The notes: generated by a model not told the origin, from the sequence alone. Numbered from the stretch's first letter, positions 13,790-25,815 are shown. The stretch is DNA of 64,000 nt from Phorcus lineatus (GCA_921293015.1 OV121088.1:8121882-8185881), one strand, 5' to 3'. Numbers and translations: made by a program.

Positions 13790-14801
13790 TAAACTCTTCA
13801 AAAAAAGAAACTTGACATTCATACGAAATTGATTTTTTTCGAAACGGGTCAATTTTTTTCATAATACATACCTGTAATTTAAAGAAAGGCTTGCTCAAAA
13901 GTGTAAATTTACCAAAAACAATGGCCCAAAAGGTTTACGTTGTGTTCAGGGACGAAAGCGAGCGATTCGTCCAAATGCATTTTCTGCCAAAGCACGTGCA
14001 GCATGGGATCATGAAGGTTTACATGAAGACATTCTGCTTTAGGGGTATAAAAAGCCATATCAGCCGCTGTTCATTTGGACTTCACAACATCGGTACAGCG
14101 ACCTGAAGAATGTCAAGACTGAACAGAGCGCAACGCAACAACGCTATTGGCAGACTGTAAGCAGGAGCGAGATGTTGCAACACACTTTGGCGTGTCCAGA
14201 CAGACCATCTCTTCATTGTGGACCCGTTTCAACATGATAGGCCAAGGTCAGGCAGACCAAGGGTGACTACTCGGGCCCAAGAGGTGTGAGTGTCATGGTG
14301 TGGGCCGGGATTCGTCACGGTGTTAGGACACCCCTTGTGCATGTTGTGGGTAACCTCACAGGAGTACGGTATAGGGACTTGATCCTACAGCCTTACGTTA
14401 TTCCTCACATCAACGTCCATGGTGGTCTCTTTCAGCAGGACAATGCTCGACCACATTTTGCACGTGTTTGTCAAGACTTTTTACAGCGTAACAATGTCCA
14501 GACATTGCCATGGCCAGCCAGGTCACCAGATTTGTCACCAATTGAGCATCTCTGGGACGAACTGGATCGACGCGTGCGCAGTAGGAATCCACCACCCCAA
14601 ACACTTCCTAGGACTTCTTGCAGCACTTCAGCACGAATGGCAGAACATTCCACATGCTTTGATTGACAACTTGATTGCATCCGTGGGTCGTCGGTGCCAA
14701 GCAATAATCAATGCCAATGGTGGCCATACCCGATACTGACATTTGTGCACCCCTGTGATGTTGAAACACTTGTGCACCTGTTTCTTTTTTTGAAGAGTTT
14801 A
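13790..14801 (+). mobile_element. Tc1-family DNA transposon, internally deleted
   Basis: Bounded by inverted ends AAACTCTTCAAAAAAAGAAA (left, from 13791) and the reverse complement ending GAAGAGTTT (right, to 14800), each next to a TA as expected for Tc1/mariner target duplication. The 1.0-kb body carries a broken transposase. It is shorter than a full Tc1 element (about 1.6 kb) because part of the coding region is missing. Confidence 0.9.
14110..14739 (+). pseudogene. Tc1 transposase remnant (DD34E)
   Basis: The N-terminal part begins with MSRLNRAQRNNAIGRL at 14110, the usual start of the Tc1 helix-turn-helix region, and soon hits a stop. A large deletion then joins the DNA-binding region to the middle of the catalytic domain near 14285, removing the segment expected to hold the first catalytic Asp. 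The second Asp is in QQDNARPH and the Glu in SPIEHLWDEL, with 34 residues between them, which is the Tc1 signature. A frameshift near 14610 moves the C-terminal part (about 14610-14739) into another frame. It cannot be active. Confidence 0.9.
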
Positions 14802-15644
14802 CATTAAGAAATTCTGTAAGAAAAATTCGTTATAACATTCCGTCAAGGGTGACATAGGGAAATTTGTACAAAAGTGATTCAGATTTTCCAATGTGTTTTA
14901 TACTCATATATAAATATAATCCTTTATATAACCTTTGAGTTATGATATAGTTGTTTAAAGAGAATAGAAGGGAATATAGGCTGCAATTTTTTTTATATTT
15001 TCACTACTCTTTAGACACGAGATTGTTATATAGACAAATCAAACTTACGCTTTTAGGGAAAACGTGCTTGTGCCGTAAATGTTAACATTAACATACCATG
15101 CTGATAACTTAATCATAACATTTTCAGTATTTGTTTGCATTATTTAAAAGAGTACATGTACATCATTACAGAAATGGAGAATGTTGATGTCAATATGTCA
15201 TGTATTTCTCAGTATGTGACCAATAAGTTTGATTTTAAATCTTAGATCTATTTCATTCTAATCACATTATAAGCCGATAAAACATCAAATATCAACAATC
15301 TCAATGACTAGTATATCCTTATTCTGCTCTACGTATATTACTGTATACTGCTATTTGTCTTACTGAAGACTTAACTGACCGGGGGTATTTACAGGTACAT
15401 TCTTTACATCCACACTCGGCTTCTCTGGAGTACCTATTATCGTCGAGTGGACCTTTATGTTAGGCGTGGGACACATGTCATATTTTTTTAATTAAACATG
15501 CATATATCACTGGTTGTTTCAAGTACTTCAATTTTAACAATTCAGAACTACCAAGAGTTTCGTTTTATTCATATGGTTAGATAGTAAAATGTGCATTGAA
15601 ACGTGAAATTTTACATATGTGAAAATTGTTTGGAAGCAAAATAT
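14802..15644. other. Intergenic, nothing recognised
   Basis: AT-rich. A slightly GC-richer patch at about 15370-15470 could be an old transposon remnant but has no diagnostic ends. Confidence 0.45.
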
Positions 15645-15883
15645 TACCATATTTCCTCTGACCGTGCGGTTATTTTTTAGCACTCCTTGACCCCAGGCGT
15701 TGTTTGGAGACCCGCTACTAACTTTTAGTAAAAGAGAATTGAGTGATATTTATATTGTTTACAAAGGGAGCATTGACTTAAGGGTTAAGATTCGATGCTT
15801 ATTACAGACCCGGCTTATATTAGGGATCTGGCGCTTCACCTTAACCCCGGGCGCCAGACTCGCCACTTAGAGGAAATACGGTA
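15645..15883. mobile_element. Small MITE-like element with TACC(A/G)TATTTCCTCT ends
   Basis: The left end reads TACCATATTTCCTCTGACC and the right end is the approximate reverse complement (TTAGAGGAAATACGGTA). Inside, an ACCCCAGGCG / GCGCCCGGGG pair extends the inverted similarity. At 239 bp with no coding capacity it fits a non-autonomous DNA transposon. I could not define a target duplication. Confidence 0.55.
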
Positions 15884-16656
15884 ACCTAGGTCGACTTCAT
15901 ATGTCGTATGGTTTAGAATCTGTACGTGGATGTAGGCGGATTTTCTAATTTTAAGATTAACTGAAAAGCTATTGTAGATAGGATACTTTGAAAGAACTCT
16001 GGTAAATCAAACAATATGAGAATGTATCTCAGGTGAAATAATCCTTTTTTTCGTGCAACTATCTTTTCTTTTGGATTTGGATTGGGTCTCTTGTGGTCAA
16101 TGCGCAGCCGGTAGTTCCCGTGCCTTGCTCTTTCTGACATTTGTTGCTTCCGTTGCAAATATGACTCTTGCTGCGTTGTCATTGGCTCATCATGTTGCTC
16201 TTTTGGATTCAGCAGTTATTGTCGCTCATGAAATTCATACTCTTGCGTGTCTGTTTCTTATGTGGATTCAGCGGCTCTTGCAGTTCTCGTCACATATACA
16301 TTTGTATTATACATCAATATACAAATAAATATTAGTTAATGCCAAATGTATTGTCTTCAGAGGGTTAAAACATCTAATAACTAAACCAGATTATCTGTAC
16401 CCGTAGAGGAGATGATAGAGTATCAAGCAAAGACCGCTAGCGACCAATTTTGTGTGAAGACCTTTTCATCATATCAGGTAGGGAAATGGATTCGCAGAGC
16501 TTAACCGATTATCTTATTTTCGTCTAAAAACTGTTTTATAAAGTTAAAAGAAATGTCACTCTATAAGGTATTAAAAACGTGCTATTGCCCCTTTATTGAT
16601 ACAATTTCCTTGTCTTGTAATGTGTTTATGCCATTTATATTTACCCCAATAAAACA

Positions 16657-16708
<52 letters not shown>

Positions 16709-16926
16709 AAAGTTACATGTTCATGGTTTATGTATCAAATATTCTTTAAAAATAACAAACTGAAGATTGGTCTTCATATAAGTTCATTACCAACTGATCA
16801 TCAGGGTAACTTATACATTGTGTTGCTAATGGTATAGCGTTAACAATGGCAAGGGACGGAATTCATGACGTCATATGCATACCACTAAAATATATATAGT
16901 AAATGCGACGTCAACATGATTTAATA
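15884..16926. other. Intergenic with TA microsatellite at 16663-16704
   Basis: The only clear feature is the TA repeat near 16663-16704. Overlapping open frames at 15913-16182 (-) and 16053-16328 (+) have Arg/Gln-rich or low-complexity translations and no recognised domain. Confidence 0.45.
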
Positions 16927-17553
16927 TTAGTTACAGTTCAATTTAGGGATATATCCCTCAATAAAGAAGCCTTCTTTTATTTTCCTCAGCTCTTCATTAT
17001 CTGTGCGCATTTTGTAAATAGGACAGATTGTGAACTGGGGATTGCAGTTCTTTGCGCATTCATCTATATGTGCGCCCAGGGGTATACATCTATAGTTTGG
17101 TATTTTTATCTGTTGTTTATGCACTCGGACTTTCGCCCTTAATGTATCCCCCGTTTGACCAATATACTCTTCGCAACAACCAGCGCATGTTATTACATAT
17201 ATTAGATTTCTGGAGGCGCAAGACATATTTTCCATTATTTTGAATTTTGAATTATTCCTAAAGGTGAATGAATTTAACTCTAAAATTTTTGGTACAAGTG
17301 CCGCAATTCGGCCTATTACATTTTGTGATCCTTCCACCTAATTCAGGTTTTTGATCTTTAAAGCACGCTTTAGATAACAGTTGTTTCAGGGTTTTGCTCT
17401 GCCGTTTACTGTTTATCATTTGAGTATCTTTTAGAGCGTGTTTTAGTTTTGGACATGCGTCTAGCGCCTGTACATAGTTTTTCACATTTGGATAGATATT
17501 TGGATTGCAGGGGTTAAATGTAGTAACAATAGGTAGGGCTGCCGAATTGTTTT
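16927..17553 (-). pseudogene. Penelope-like retroelement 3' fragment with GIY-YIG endonuclease
   Basis: On the minus strand the sequence enters within a TTFNPCNPNIYPNVKNYV stretch, then RQSKTLKQLL and a CNRPNCGTC zinc-knuckle-like motif. A one-base shift near 17280 moves it to a second frame with NLIYVITCAGC and EEYIGQTGDTLR, the GIY-YIG nuclease signature. It ends with FFIEGYIPKLNCN before a stop at 16927. This order (linker, CC motif, GIY-YIG, short tail) is the C-terminal end of Penelope-like elements. The reverse transcriptase is absent, so the copy is 5'-truncated, as is usual, and also frameshifted. There is no sign of a functional product. Confidence 0.85.
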
Positions 17554-18136
17554 CCTACGTATTATATATACGTAGTTTATTCTATGACACGGATTACGTT
17601 TTATGGAAACATACGGTTATCTTTATTTATGAGATCATTTATCGTTGAAACAGAATATATTGTTTTAGATTGCCGCGAACAATTAGTCGTTATAATGATA
17701 AAATGCTTAAATGGATGTGAAGGCAATCAAATCAATAAAATGCAAATGTTTTGTTAACGTGTAATTCATTACATAGATATGTATTTATCCCTGACGTTAA
17801 CACTTTGATTACATTTTTAAGGTTCCAATTTTTCGGAACCCCATGAAAGACTCACTGATTTGTGTGAAGTTCGTGTAAACAAGCCTTCAAGTATGAGGTT
17901 ACTTAATTTGGGACCGGCCAAACACTTACAACATTATTTACATCAATTTCATGAGAATTCGTGGAGAATGAAGATATCAAAAGAATTATTTGTAAGAATT
18001 TTGTTTTTGTCAAGATGGTCACGTTTACGTTTCTCGTTGTTGCATTCATTTTTAATATCTTTGGTGTACTATTTGGTATGCATTGCTAAAATTGTTAAGA
18101 ACTTGTATTATCACTGTCGCAAAAACTGAATTCTGG
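17554..18136. other. Intergenic, nothing recognised
   Basis: AT-rich. The 17860-18129 open frame has no recognisable feature. Confidence 0.45.
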
Positions 18137-18358
18137 ATTACTCTTCTGTCTGGGGTAATTAACTGCTAAATCATGAACCAAACATTTATCTAACCTTCAA
18201 GGGACTGTTAAATTAGCTCCGGTGGTCTATTCTCTTCCTAACCATAGGTATTAAGTGACCTTGAGCGAAACTTATGATGATAATCCCTGGTCTGACTGGT
18301 GATAAATATTCTGTCAAAGTTCAGACAATCAAGTATTGATTTCACCTTTGAAAAATAT
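18137..18358 (+). repeat. Dispersed repeat family, copy (GGTATTAAGTGACC type)
   Basis: About 220 bp matching the copy at 35170-35413 closely along its length: GAACCAAA-ATTTATCT, CTCCGGTGGT, TAACCATAGGT, TTAAGTGACC, GAGCGAAACTT, TCTGTCAAAGTTCAGACAATC. No coding potential, terminal repeats or tRNA boxes were seen. Confidence 0.8.
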
Positions 18359-18522
18359 TTACAGACTTAGACTCATTTATTCAGCACAAGAGCAAAAAAT
18401 GATATAAACGTTTAAATACAAATTAATCAAGACAGCAGAGACGGACAAATTTTCACATTGACACAATAATATAAACAACATCTATAGAAATAAAAATAAA
18501 AATAACTGAATATATATGAAAA

Positions 18523-19001
18523 AATGAAATACTTCAGACGACACTTGCTGTAGATATCATTTTAATGATGACTGGATGCGTCGCATTTCGACTTTTTTAT
18601 ATTTTGTTCGACTTTGTTATATATATATGTACGTATATTTTGTTATTAATACGGTTGTAGTGCGATGTAAACGATCATATCGTTTCATCCCTGATGAGTC
18701 AATACTATTGACGAAATACTAGTATCGAATTAAAATGATTCTGCAACCGACTATGTGAAGTATGTTATATTTAATCTATATTGACTCAAATCTTAGTCCC
18801 TCATAAATAGTGCATTGTGCACTACTCAAGCTAACCACATGTCACTTGCTATTCAATCTAAGTCTGTTACAGCGTTTAGCTATGTACCTATCTATTTGCC
18901 ATGTAAAAGCTCCACACTGTTGAAAAGACAAGTCGAAATGCGACTCATCCAGTCATCATTAAAATGATATCTACAGCAAGTGTCGTCTGAAGTATTTCAT
19001 T
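18523..19001. mobile_element. MITE-like element with about 70-bp terminal inverted repeats
   Basis: The left end starts AATGAAATACTTCAGACGAC and the right end is its reverse complement, ending at 19001. The arms stay similar for about 70 bp, up to the GCATTTCGACTT block. No coding capacity. The interior (about 18640-18780) is shared, inverted, with the element at 50231-50632, so the two belong to related families or one carries part of the other. Confidence 0.85.
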
Positions 19002-19763
19002 CAATCAATCTTGTTACTGTGTGTGTCATTTTAAATTCATGAAGACGTTTTATCCAAAAATATTGTCAATGACATTAGATATAAATCAAATCTGGCTATA
19101 CTTGACTTGCTTTATTTGAAAATATATTTAAGCATTATGGCATTGACAACTTAAATTATTCACAGAAAGCTGAATAACATTTCGCTAAGCGTGTTTAATA
19201 GCATCAATGACATTTCATCTTATGTATAGTGCAAGAAACATATTATCAATAGCACATTTTGTTTATAAATGAGGGTGTCAGTCAAATCAATAACTATTAC
19301 GAAATAATGACCGGATTTCTTTGTTGAAATAAAGCATGTAAAACAAGTGAATTAAAAAGTAGCCTTATGAGTGTTTTGCCTATGAAAATCAATTCCTTCC
19401 TACATTATTGTTGTCAACTGTGTTGTCAATACATTGTATGAATTTTTCATCGTTGTACGGGAGTATATTCTCATAAGAACAGGGCGACGTTTAAAATTCA
19501 GTTCAGTCATTAATAAAACTTGTAGGCGATAATTTCGTCAATATTGGCCTAATTAGTGTTATCGATTATTGGTTTGATATAATGCCAAGAATCTATATAA
19601 TGAAATTGTCATTGGTGTATGACTACCGTAAATGACTTTCTCACTTTTCACCTGAGTTTGTGGTTACTTACTGGCTATCAGGAAAAAAATCAGCTAAGAT
19701 TATTGCTCTGAGGTTATAACATTATCCATGACAACAGCTGGCCGAACAGGCTTTGAATCTGAA
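19002..19763. other. Intergenic, nothing recognised
   Basis: AT-rich with no open frame or repeat noted. Confidence 0.45.
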
Positions 19764-19991
19764 TTAAAATACAGCAGTGACGTCATTGTATTGTTTCAAT
19801 CATACATTATCCTACAAGAATCTACTGCTTCTATGTGGACAATTGAGCAATAATAATTTTGAGATGGTCCCCGGAAGTTAAAATACAGCAGTGACGTCAT
19901 TGTATTGTTTCAATCATACATTATCCTACAAGAATCTACTGCTTCTTTGTGGACAATTGAGCAATAATAATTTTGAGATGGTCCCCGGAAG
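19764..19991. repeat. Tandem duplication, 114-bp period, two copies
   Basis: TTAAAATACAGCAGTGACGT begins at 19764 and again at 19878; the two copies differ at very few positions. Each ends in TTTTGAGATGGTCCCCGG. That block reappears inverted at about 20348 and 20956, inside the adjoining 608-bp repeat. Confidence 0.93.
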
Positions 19992-20169
19992 GGAATTGGT
20001 TTCATTATTTGATAACACAACATCATCCTCTGAAGAAATGTCTTCGAAGTGTGGATACTCGGCCATGTCTTCCCACTCAACAACAAAATTGCCATACATA
20101 ATGTCTAAGTTGAATTAAGACCACCTTCCTTTTATACCAAATCCCAAGCTGATTGCGGTTTCAAACGTC

Positions 20170-20337
20170 TTGCACGTGAATTAAGCTGGTAACGTTGCAC
20201 GTGCATTAAGAATGTACTAGCTAGATGGATACATTGCACGTGCATTAAGAATGTACTGGCGAAATGGTAACGTTGCACGTGCATTAAGAATGTACCGGCA
20301 AGATGGTTACGTTGCACGTGCATTAAGAATGACCGGT
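20170..20337. repeat. Minisatellite inside the 608-bp repeat (copy 1)
   Basis: Four to five units of about 37 bp, each with the palindromic core TTGCACGTGCA followed by TTAAGAATG. The first unit is shorter and diverged. The same array recurs at about 20778-20945 in copy 2. Confidence 0.85.
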
Positions 20338-20493
20338 GAACGAGTTGGGACCATCTCAAATTTTGTTAAAGGATTTTGTTTTATTGAAAAACGTTTTTTG
20401 TGTTATAATTATGCAATGAAATACGAATGTTATTATCATAAACCAAAGCAGGTCATACAAAAAACACTTTAAACTAGGCTGTATTTTAAGTCA

Positions 20494-20593
20494 GATAACA
20501 TACTCGTAACCGTACATTCGTGAAAACAATGTCCTCGCCGCTTCGCGGCTCGTACATTCTTTTTCACGAATGTACGGTTACTTGTATGTTATC
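20494..20593. repeat. Hairpin-forming inverted repeat (copy 1)
   Basis: Begins GATAACATACTCGTAACCG and ends with the approximate reverse complement (CGGTTACTTGTATGTTATC). The loop carries the short perfect palindrome GCCGCTTCGCGGC. Confidence 0.9.
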
Positions 20594-21101
20594 CTTAACG
20601 GAACTGGTTTCATTATTTGATAACACAACATCATCCTCTGAAGAAATGTCTTCGAAGTGTGGATACTCGGCCATGTCTTCCCACTCAACAACAAAATTGC
20701 CATACATAATGTCTAAGTTGAATTAAGACCACCTTCCTTTTATACCAAATCCCAAGCTGATTGCGGTTTCAAACGTCTTGCACGTGAATTAAGCTGGTAA
20801 CGTTGCACGTGCATTAAGAATGTACTAGCTAGATGGTTACATTGCACGTGCATTGAGAATGTACTGGCGAAATGGTAACGTTGCACGTGCATTAAGAATG
20901 TACCGGCAAGATGGTTACGTTGCACGTGCATTAAGAATGACCGGTGAACCAGTTGGGACCATCTCAAATTTTGTTAAAGGATTTTGTTTTATTGAAAAAC
21001 GTTTTTTGTGTTATAATTATGCAATGAAATACGAATGTTATTATCATAAACCAAAGCAGGTCATACAAAAAACACTTTAAACTAGGCTGTATTTTAAGTC
21101 A

Positions 21102-21201
21102 GATAACATACTCGTAACCGTACATTCGTGAAAACAATGTCCTCGCCGCTTCGCGGCTCGTACATTCTTTTTCACGAATGTACGGTTACTTGTATGTTAT
21201 C
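21102..21201. repeat. Hairpin-forming inverted repeat (copy 2)
   Basis: Second copy of the hairpin at 20494-20593, apparently identical. It marks the end of the second 608-bp unit. Confidence 0.9.
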
Positions 21202-21597
21202 CTTAACAGATTTGTAAATGAAAATATGCTTTATGTTATCTTATTAATATCTATCCTGACGTTACAATGTTTGCGTCGCTGTCATTATGGTCATGTGCTA
21301 GTTTACAACTTTTTTCTTTGAGTTTAACGATATTTTTCTTAGAACTTTATAATTGTTGATTTCGGTCTCAAATTTAACAATTATGTTGTAAGATGTTGCT
21401 GTTTCGAATGCCACTATTTGGTATCATCGATACGATGTTTGTAATGGAAATTATGCCGGAAATTCACTTTAGGTAAGACCTTAATACAGCTCATACAGAA
21501 ATAAAACAGTCGCAAAGTCCCTTCCACACAAACATAGTTACGCAAAAACAGAGTTCGCTCTAAAAATTCTAATAACTAACGGTAATGTTACATAATT

Positions 21598-21692
21598 GAT
21601 AAATAGATGCGTTTGTAAAAATTTCCGGGACTCACTGTTAGTCATCGCCCGCAAATTTAATCCCGGAAATTTTACAAACGCAACTATTTATC
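21598..21692. repeat. Foldback inverted repeat with about 32-bp arms
   Basis: The left arm begins GATAAATAGATGCGTTTG and the right arm ends in the matching GCAACTATTTATC. Both inner edges read CCGGGA/TCCCGG. A short loop separates them. It looks like a small foldback element with no coding capacity. Confidence 0.8.
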
Positions 21693-21778
21693 TTCTAAAT
21701 AAATTCAAACTGAGTGCTGTTTATAAACACTGAATCCTATATATGCCTGTCTTAAATCAGATGTAAGCGAGGTTGAGT

Positions 21779-21930
21779 CAATGATTTATCGACCTTGGAC
21801 ATGTAATTTTCAGCGAGGCGAAGCCGAGGTTGATGCAATGATTCATCGACCTTGGACATGTGATATTCACCGAGGCGAACCGAGGCGAAGCCGAGGTGAC
21901 TATCACATGTCCAAGGTCAATAAATCATTG
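21779..21930. repeat. Foldback repeat with CGACCTTGGACATGT arms
   Basis: Arms carry AATGATTTATCGACCTTGG on the left and the matching reverse complement ending in AATAAATCATTG on the right. An additional direct copy of the left arm lies inside, followed by GC-rich CCGAGGCGAAGCCGAGG units. The open frame crossing it is a by-product. Confidence 0.8.
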
Positions 21931-23534
21931 GACCAACCGAGTCTGAAATCTATAATTGATTTATTTTTATAATTTTATAATTGATGAAAAAGGTCTTAAA
22001 TTACCATTCTGAAAATATGAGGTTTGAGGTGAAAGTTTTCATCACGATACATCAATAAAAACAAGCTGAGCTTATCATTCAAACTGTTTAATGTTACATC
22101 AGTTTTTGAACACTGAAAAATATTTCAACAATTCCAATAGATCACAGGGATGTAACTATAATACCGCACAGTCACAAAGACAAAGCGATGCCTGTCGCTT
22201 GATTTAAGGTATTACATGCAATGTACGGAGTTCAAGACCGGAAGTTGCGACAGCTATTTTTATTCACCGGAGGTGTTTGGATCGTTATATCAACTTCTCG
22301 CGATTCTTCGTGATCAATGCTGTCATGTGACCAAGTAGGCCAATCTGAAAGACGGAAGTAATCCATTCATACAACAATACCTATTTACAGAAACTTCTCA
22401 TAAAAATTCAAAAGAAAATAATAATTAATTGACGGTTTTATGAAAAAAAACTCAACAAAGAATAAAATTTTATAATTTCTTTTGAAATTCAGTAAGCAAA
22501 TAATTGGTAGTGTATAGACGCCATTAATTTTTCTTTTGAGTGGTTCGATTGATATGGCTACACGGCTGAAATCATCAAGTTGGTAGTAGATGATAGCAAA
22601 AGTGGTAAAGGACCACATAACAAAATGAAAAGTAAAACTTGACGAGCAATTTTATGGATGAAAATCCAGCTGACGAATAGCAGTTTGTTAAGTTCATCTT
22701 CATCATATAATTTATTTAGTATGTAGGTCATCGGGCCCATATACATGTATAAACACATTTAGTCATTTTACAGAACTATAAACACGCCCATCTGCATTAA
22801 AGAATTTAAACATCATACGAATAGAAAATTGATATATATTGATAACTAACAAAGAGAAAAAATATTTAATTTGTAAATCTTAATATTACTTTCATTCTTG
22901 TAATAGTTACGTAACAAGATATTTACGTAATTTGTAATCTCAAAAAAGATATTTTTTAAGGTTTAATAATCTCTCCACGTTACACCACACCATTTGACGA
23001 TTTATATCCACATTTGCCGCATTTTGTTTGATAAACGCTTTTATACATGCTCATATACTTAATGCCGCATTATGATAATAAATGACTTTGCTTTTCATCG
23101 ATAAGAACTGATTACATGTTCACGAGTGTCATTTATCATAACCTATATTTTAAGCCCTTGACTATTAAAATAGAGATATCTTTTGTCAGTTTTGATGTTT
23201 TTAAAAAAAAGATATTGCTATGAATCAGATGTCATTTCCAAATTTATGTAGATGATTTACTTTTCCAAACTAAGAATTAATTACTATCATATCTATTTAA
23301 GTATTATATTTCTTACGAAATAGGAGTTGACAAAATGTTAAACTGTATTGTAAATATTATCACAGTCTGACTCTGAATTCATTTAGCTATTTTTTACAGT
23401 ACATTATTATCAAACTGTTTGAAGACATTGTTTGATTGCATATCTAGCAATATTATCAATAAAGGTATTTGTTGTTTATTCGTTTCAGATTATAAATCCA
23501 GGTTTGTCGGCTCCATCACTGCCATAAATAGAGG
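21931..23534. other. Intergenic, nothing recognised
   Basis: AT-rich, with short open frames on the minus strand (22385-22758) that lack any motif. Confidence 0.45.
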
Positions 23535-23674
23535 ATACTAAACGACCTTCCATTTAATACTATTTTTATTAAACGAGTTAATGATTAAGTATAAAACGAG
23601 CGAAAGCGAGTCTGATATCAAATCAGTAACGAGTTTAATAAAAATAGTATTAAATTGAAGGAAGTTTAGTATTC
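23535..23674. repeat. Foldback repeat of the ATACTAAAC type
   Basis: The left arm runs from ATACTAAACGACCTTCC to TTTTTATTAAACGAG and the right arm is its reverse complement ending GTTTAGTAT. The centre contains GAGCGAAAGCGAG. The layout matches the hairpin at about 50833-50944, so these are members of one family. Confidence 0.8.
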
Positions 23675-24571
23675 TGTTTATTACTTGACCTTAGTAATCA
23701 AGCATGATTGCCGAAAGTGTACCGAACGAAAATTTCCCGCGACTTGGCCGCCATTGTGACGGCGGTGCTAACATTCACAACCACACAATATCACGTCATA
23801 CGTGTAGTGGTATTACACTAGTTTAATATCGCCCTATGAATATTACACTGCATATCGATCGATATTCTCATCATTATAAAAGAAAGTCGAAAAAACATAT
23901 CTGAATTGAATTGATTTGTCTGATACCAATTAACGAACTTCCTGAACTTTCTTGTATCTTTTCATTTCTTTTACCCGTCGCACCAAAGAAAGTTTTGCAG
24001 AAATCGGGTCATTGTTACATTCTTAATAACAAATCAGTTACAACTTTATGGCTTCTTTATTCCCAATTTCCGGCAACCCTTATACATCTTCTCTTTGATC
24101 ATAAAGCCATGGAAATGACTATTTGAGTACAATGGACATTGGTGTAATTGTATTTGACATAAAATATTTACAGCCAGTCATAATATAATTTTGGGATAAT
24201 GACATGAATATTGCCTCCATAATTGTTATCATCTTATATTTGATAATAAAATAACAAAATAGCTTTAGTAATATTGATCATGAACCCGTAAACTGGCGAA
24301 ATATTTACATCTATATCATCGATAATCATTAATCAACATCAGGACAGTATATAGCACATTGATCGGTTGTTGTTTAAAGATTTTACTGGTGCCTACGAAA
24401 TCACTGGAACTTACGGAGTGGTTTGTTGATACTCATTTGTTAGTAATCCTTAATTTTTATCGATTTAAACAGTCTATCCTTTTCTTACTTGAGAGCGTTC
24501 ACGCGCTGCATTGTTGCATTGGTTTTCGTTTCCATTTCCAATCATTATATCATTGAATAGAATCTGAAAAG
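23675..24571. other. Intergenic, nothing recognised
   Basis: Follows the hairpin. A GC-richer patch (about 23720-23780) may be part of the same element. The 23911-24126 and 24359-24556 open frames show nothing recognisable. Confidence 0.4.
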
Positions 24572-25815
24572 AAATTTTGGCCTAAGAGTAATTGAGGGGT
24601 CCGAATGACGGGGTATCTAAAACGTCTATAAAATGCTACCCAGTCCTTGAAAATCGTTCAGATGAAGATATTCTGAAAGCTGAAATAATTTACTGTAACT
24701 TACTGTATAATTAGGAATCCTGGAATTTGGTTGCAAAGTGAAAAATCATCATGAAATCGAGTAATTTTCGAGTTTGGTTGCAGTCCCTTATAGGCAACTG
24801 CAACCAAATTATTTTTTGTCAAATATTCATCATTTTTCATGTCTTGGCTAATAATAATTTGGTTGCAGGTAATACAATTATTTTTTGAAAAGGTTATCAG
24901 ATCAATTTGGTTGCAGGAGACTTCAAATTTACCTAAATTGACGAGAAAACGACCAAATCAACAGTTTCAGTCTGACATGTTCCCTCTGACACAACGTGTG
25001 ACGTAATACCATGCGCTAAGTAACACGTCTTTCAATTGGCTAATTCAGTATCCAAAATTTTCAATAAAATTTTGATGTTTGTTTTTACTTATTCATGAAT
25101 GATTTTGATCGGTTTTTAGATAGAAACTAGTCATTAAACTTACTTGATTGTGTTTATTTTCTATCAAAATTAGTTTGCTATCAGAGGCATCTGTTACAGC
25201 CAATGAGAATAGTGTTGAGATTTGACAACAATTCGAATTCGTCTCGGGGCCACGTTGTAAAAACAAATGGCAGTTTAAGAATAATTTGGTCAAGGAATGT
25301 CATAAATACTTGCCAAGATATGATAAACTATAGAGAATGTTAGATTTAACAAGGTTAGTAGAAATATTCCATCCACTTTGTCAGAAACGACAGCGAAGCG
25401 GGACACGACATGATCGAAAACCGGACTCGGTAGCTTTGAGCAAGTTGCCGATGTTTCATTGAAATGTAAATAAACAGCCAGGTAAAGTTCCAACATTTGC
25501 GATATCATCGTTTAGTTTCTCTCTGCAACCAAATTATGTTTAGTCAAGACTCTTCTGTTCTATGAAAACGTGTATTTTGATGGTTTCAAGAATTTGGTTG
25601 CAGTTGCCTATAGGGGACTGCAACCAAACTTGAAAATTAGACGTTTTCAAGGTGATATATCGGTCTGCAACCATACTCAAAAGGTTTCATGTTATATATC
25701 ATTGTATAGAAAATTATCTCAGCTATAAGAAAAATCTAAGGACTAGGTTGTATTTTACAGTTGTTTTAGAGACCCCGTCATCCGGACCCCTTAATTACTC
25801 TTAGGCCGAAATTTT
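24572..25815. mobile_element. Terminal-inverted-repeat DNA element with TTTGGTTGCA subterminal motifs
   Basis: The ends are inverted copies of a TTGGCCTAAGAGTAATTGAG / GGGGTCCG(A/G)ATGACGGGGT block, and the similarity continues inward for about 90 bp. TTTGGTTGCA or its complement recurs about nine times in the two subterminal regions (24726 to about 24910, and about 25525 to 25675), and a nested inverted pair joins TTTGGTTGCAG with GACTGCAACCAAA. Length 1244 bp. Two minus-strand open frames (25093-25293 and 25290-25508) lie in the middle without a recognised domain. Probably a non-autonomous DNA transposon; superfamily not determined. Confidence 0.85.

Larger units (their letters stand above)
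19993..21207. repeat. 608-bp tandem repeat, two nearly identical copies
   Basis: Copy 1 spans 19993-20600 and copy 2 spans 20601-21207. Each holds, in order, an open frame encoding LVSLFDNTTSSSEEMSSK and onward to MSKLN, a minisatellite of about 37-bp units built on TTGCACGTGCATTAAGAATG, an inverted GGGACCATCTCAAATTTT block, and a terminal hairpin of about 100 bp. Only scattered substitutions separate the copies, so the duplication is recent or the copies are homogenised. The open frame is preserved in both, but I do not recognise the protein. Confidence 0.93.

Noticed and set aside
13891-14106. Open frame of 71 codons as a separate gene
   Set aside because: It lies in the 5' part of the Tc1 element before the transposase start and has no motif.
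15913-16328. Arg/Gln-rich minus-strand frame and hydrophobic plus-strand frame as a coding gene
   Set aside because: The two overlap on opposite strands, neither has a recognisable domain, and the compositional bias alone explains them.
20170-20337. Possible CRISPR-like array of about 37-bp units
   Set aside because: Units are adjoining with no unique spacers, it is duplicated within a larger tandem repeat, and the genome is eukaryotic. It is a minisatellite.
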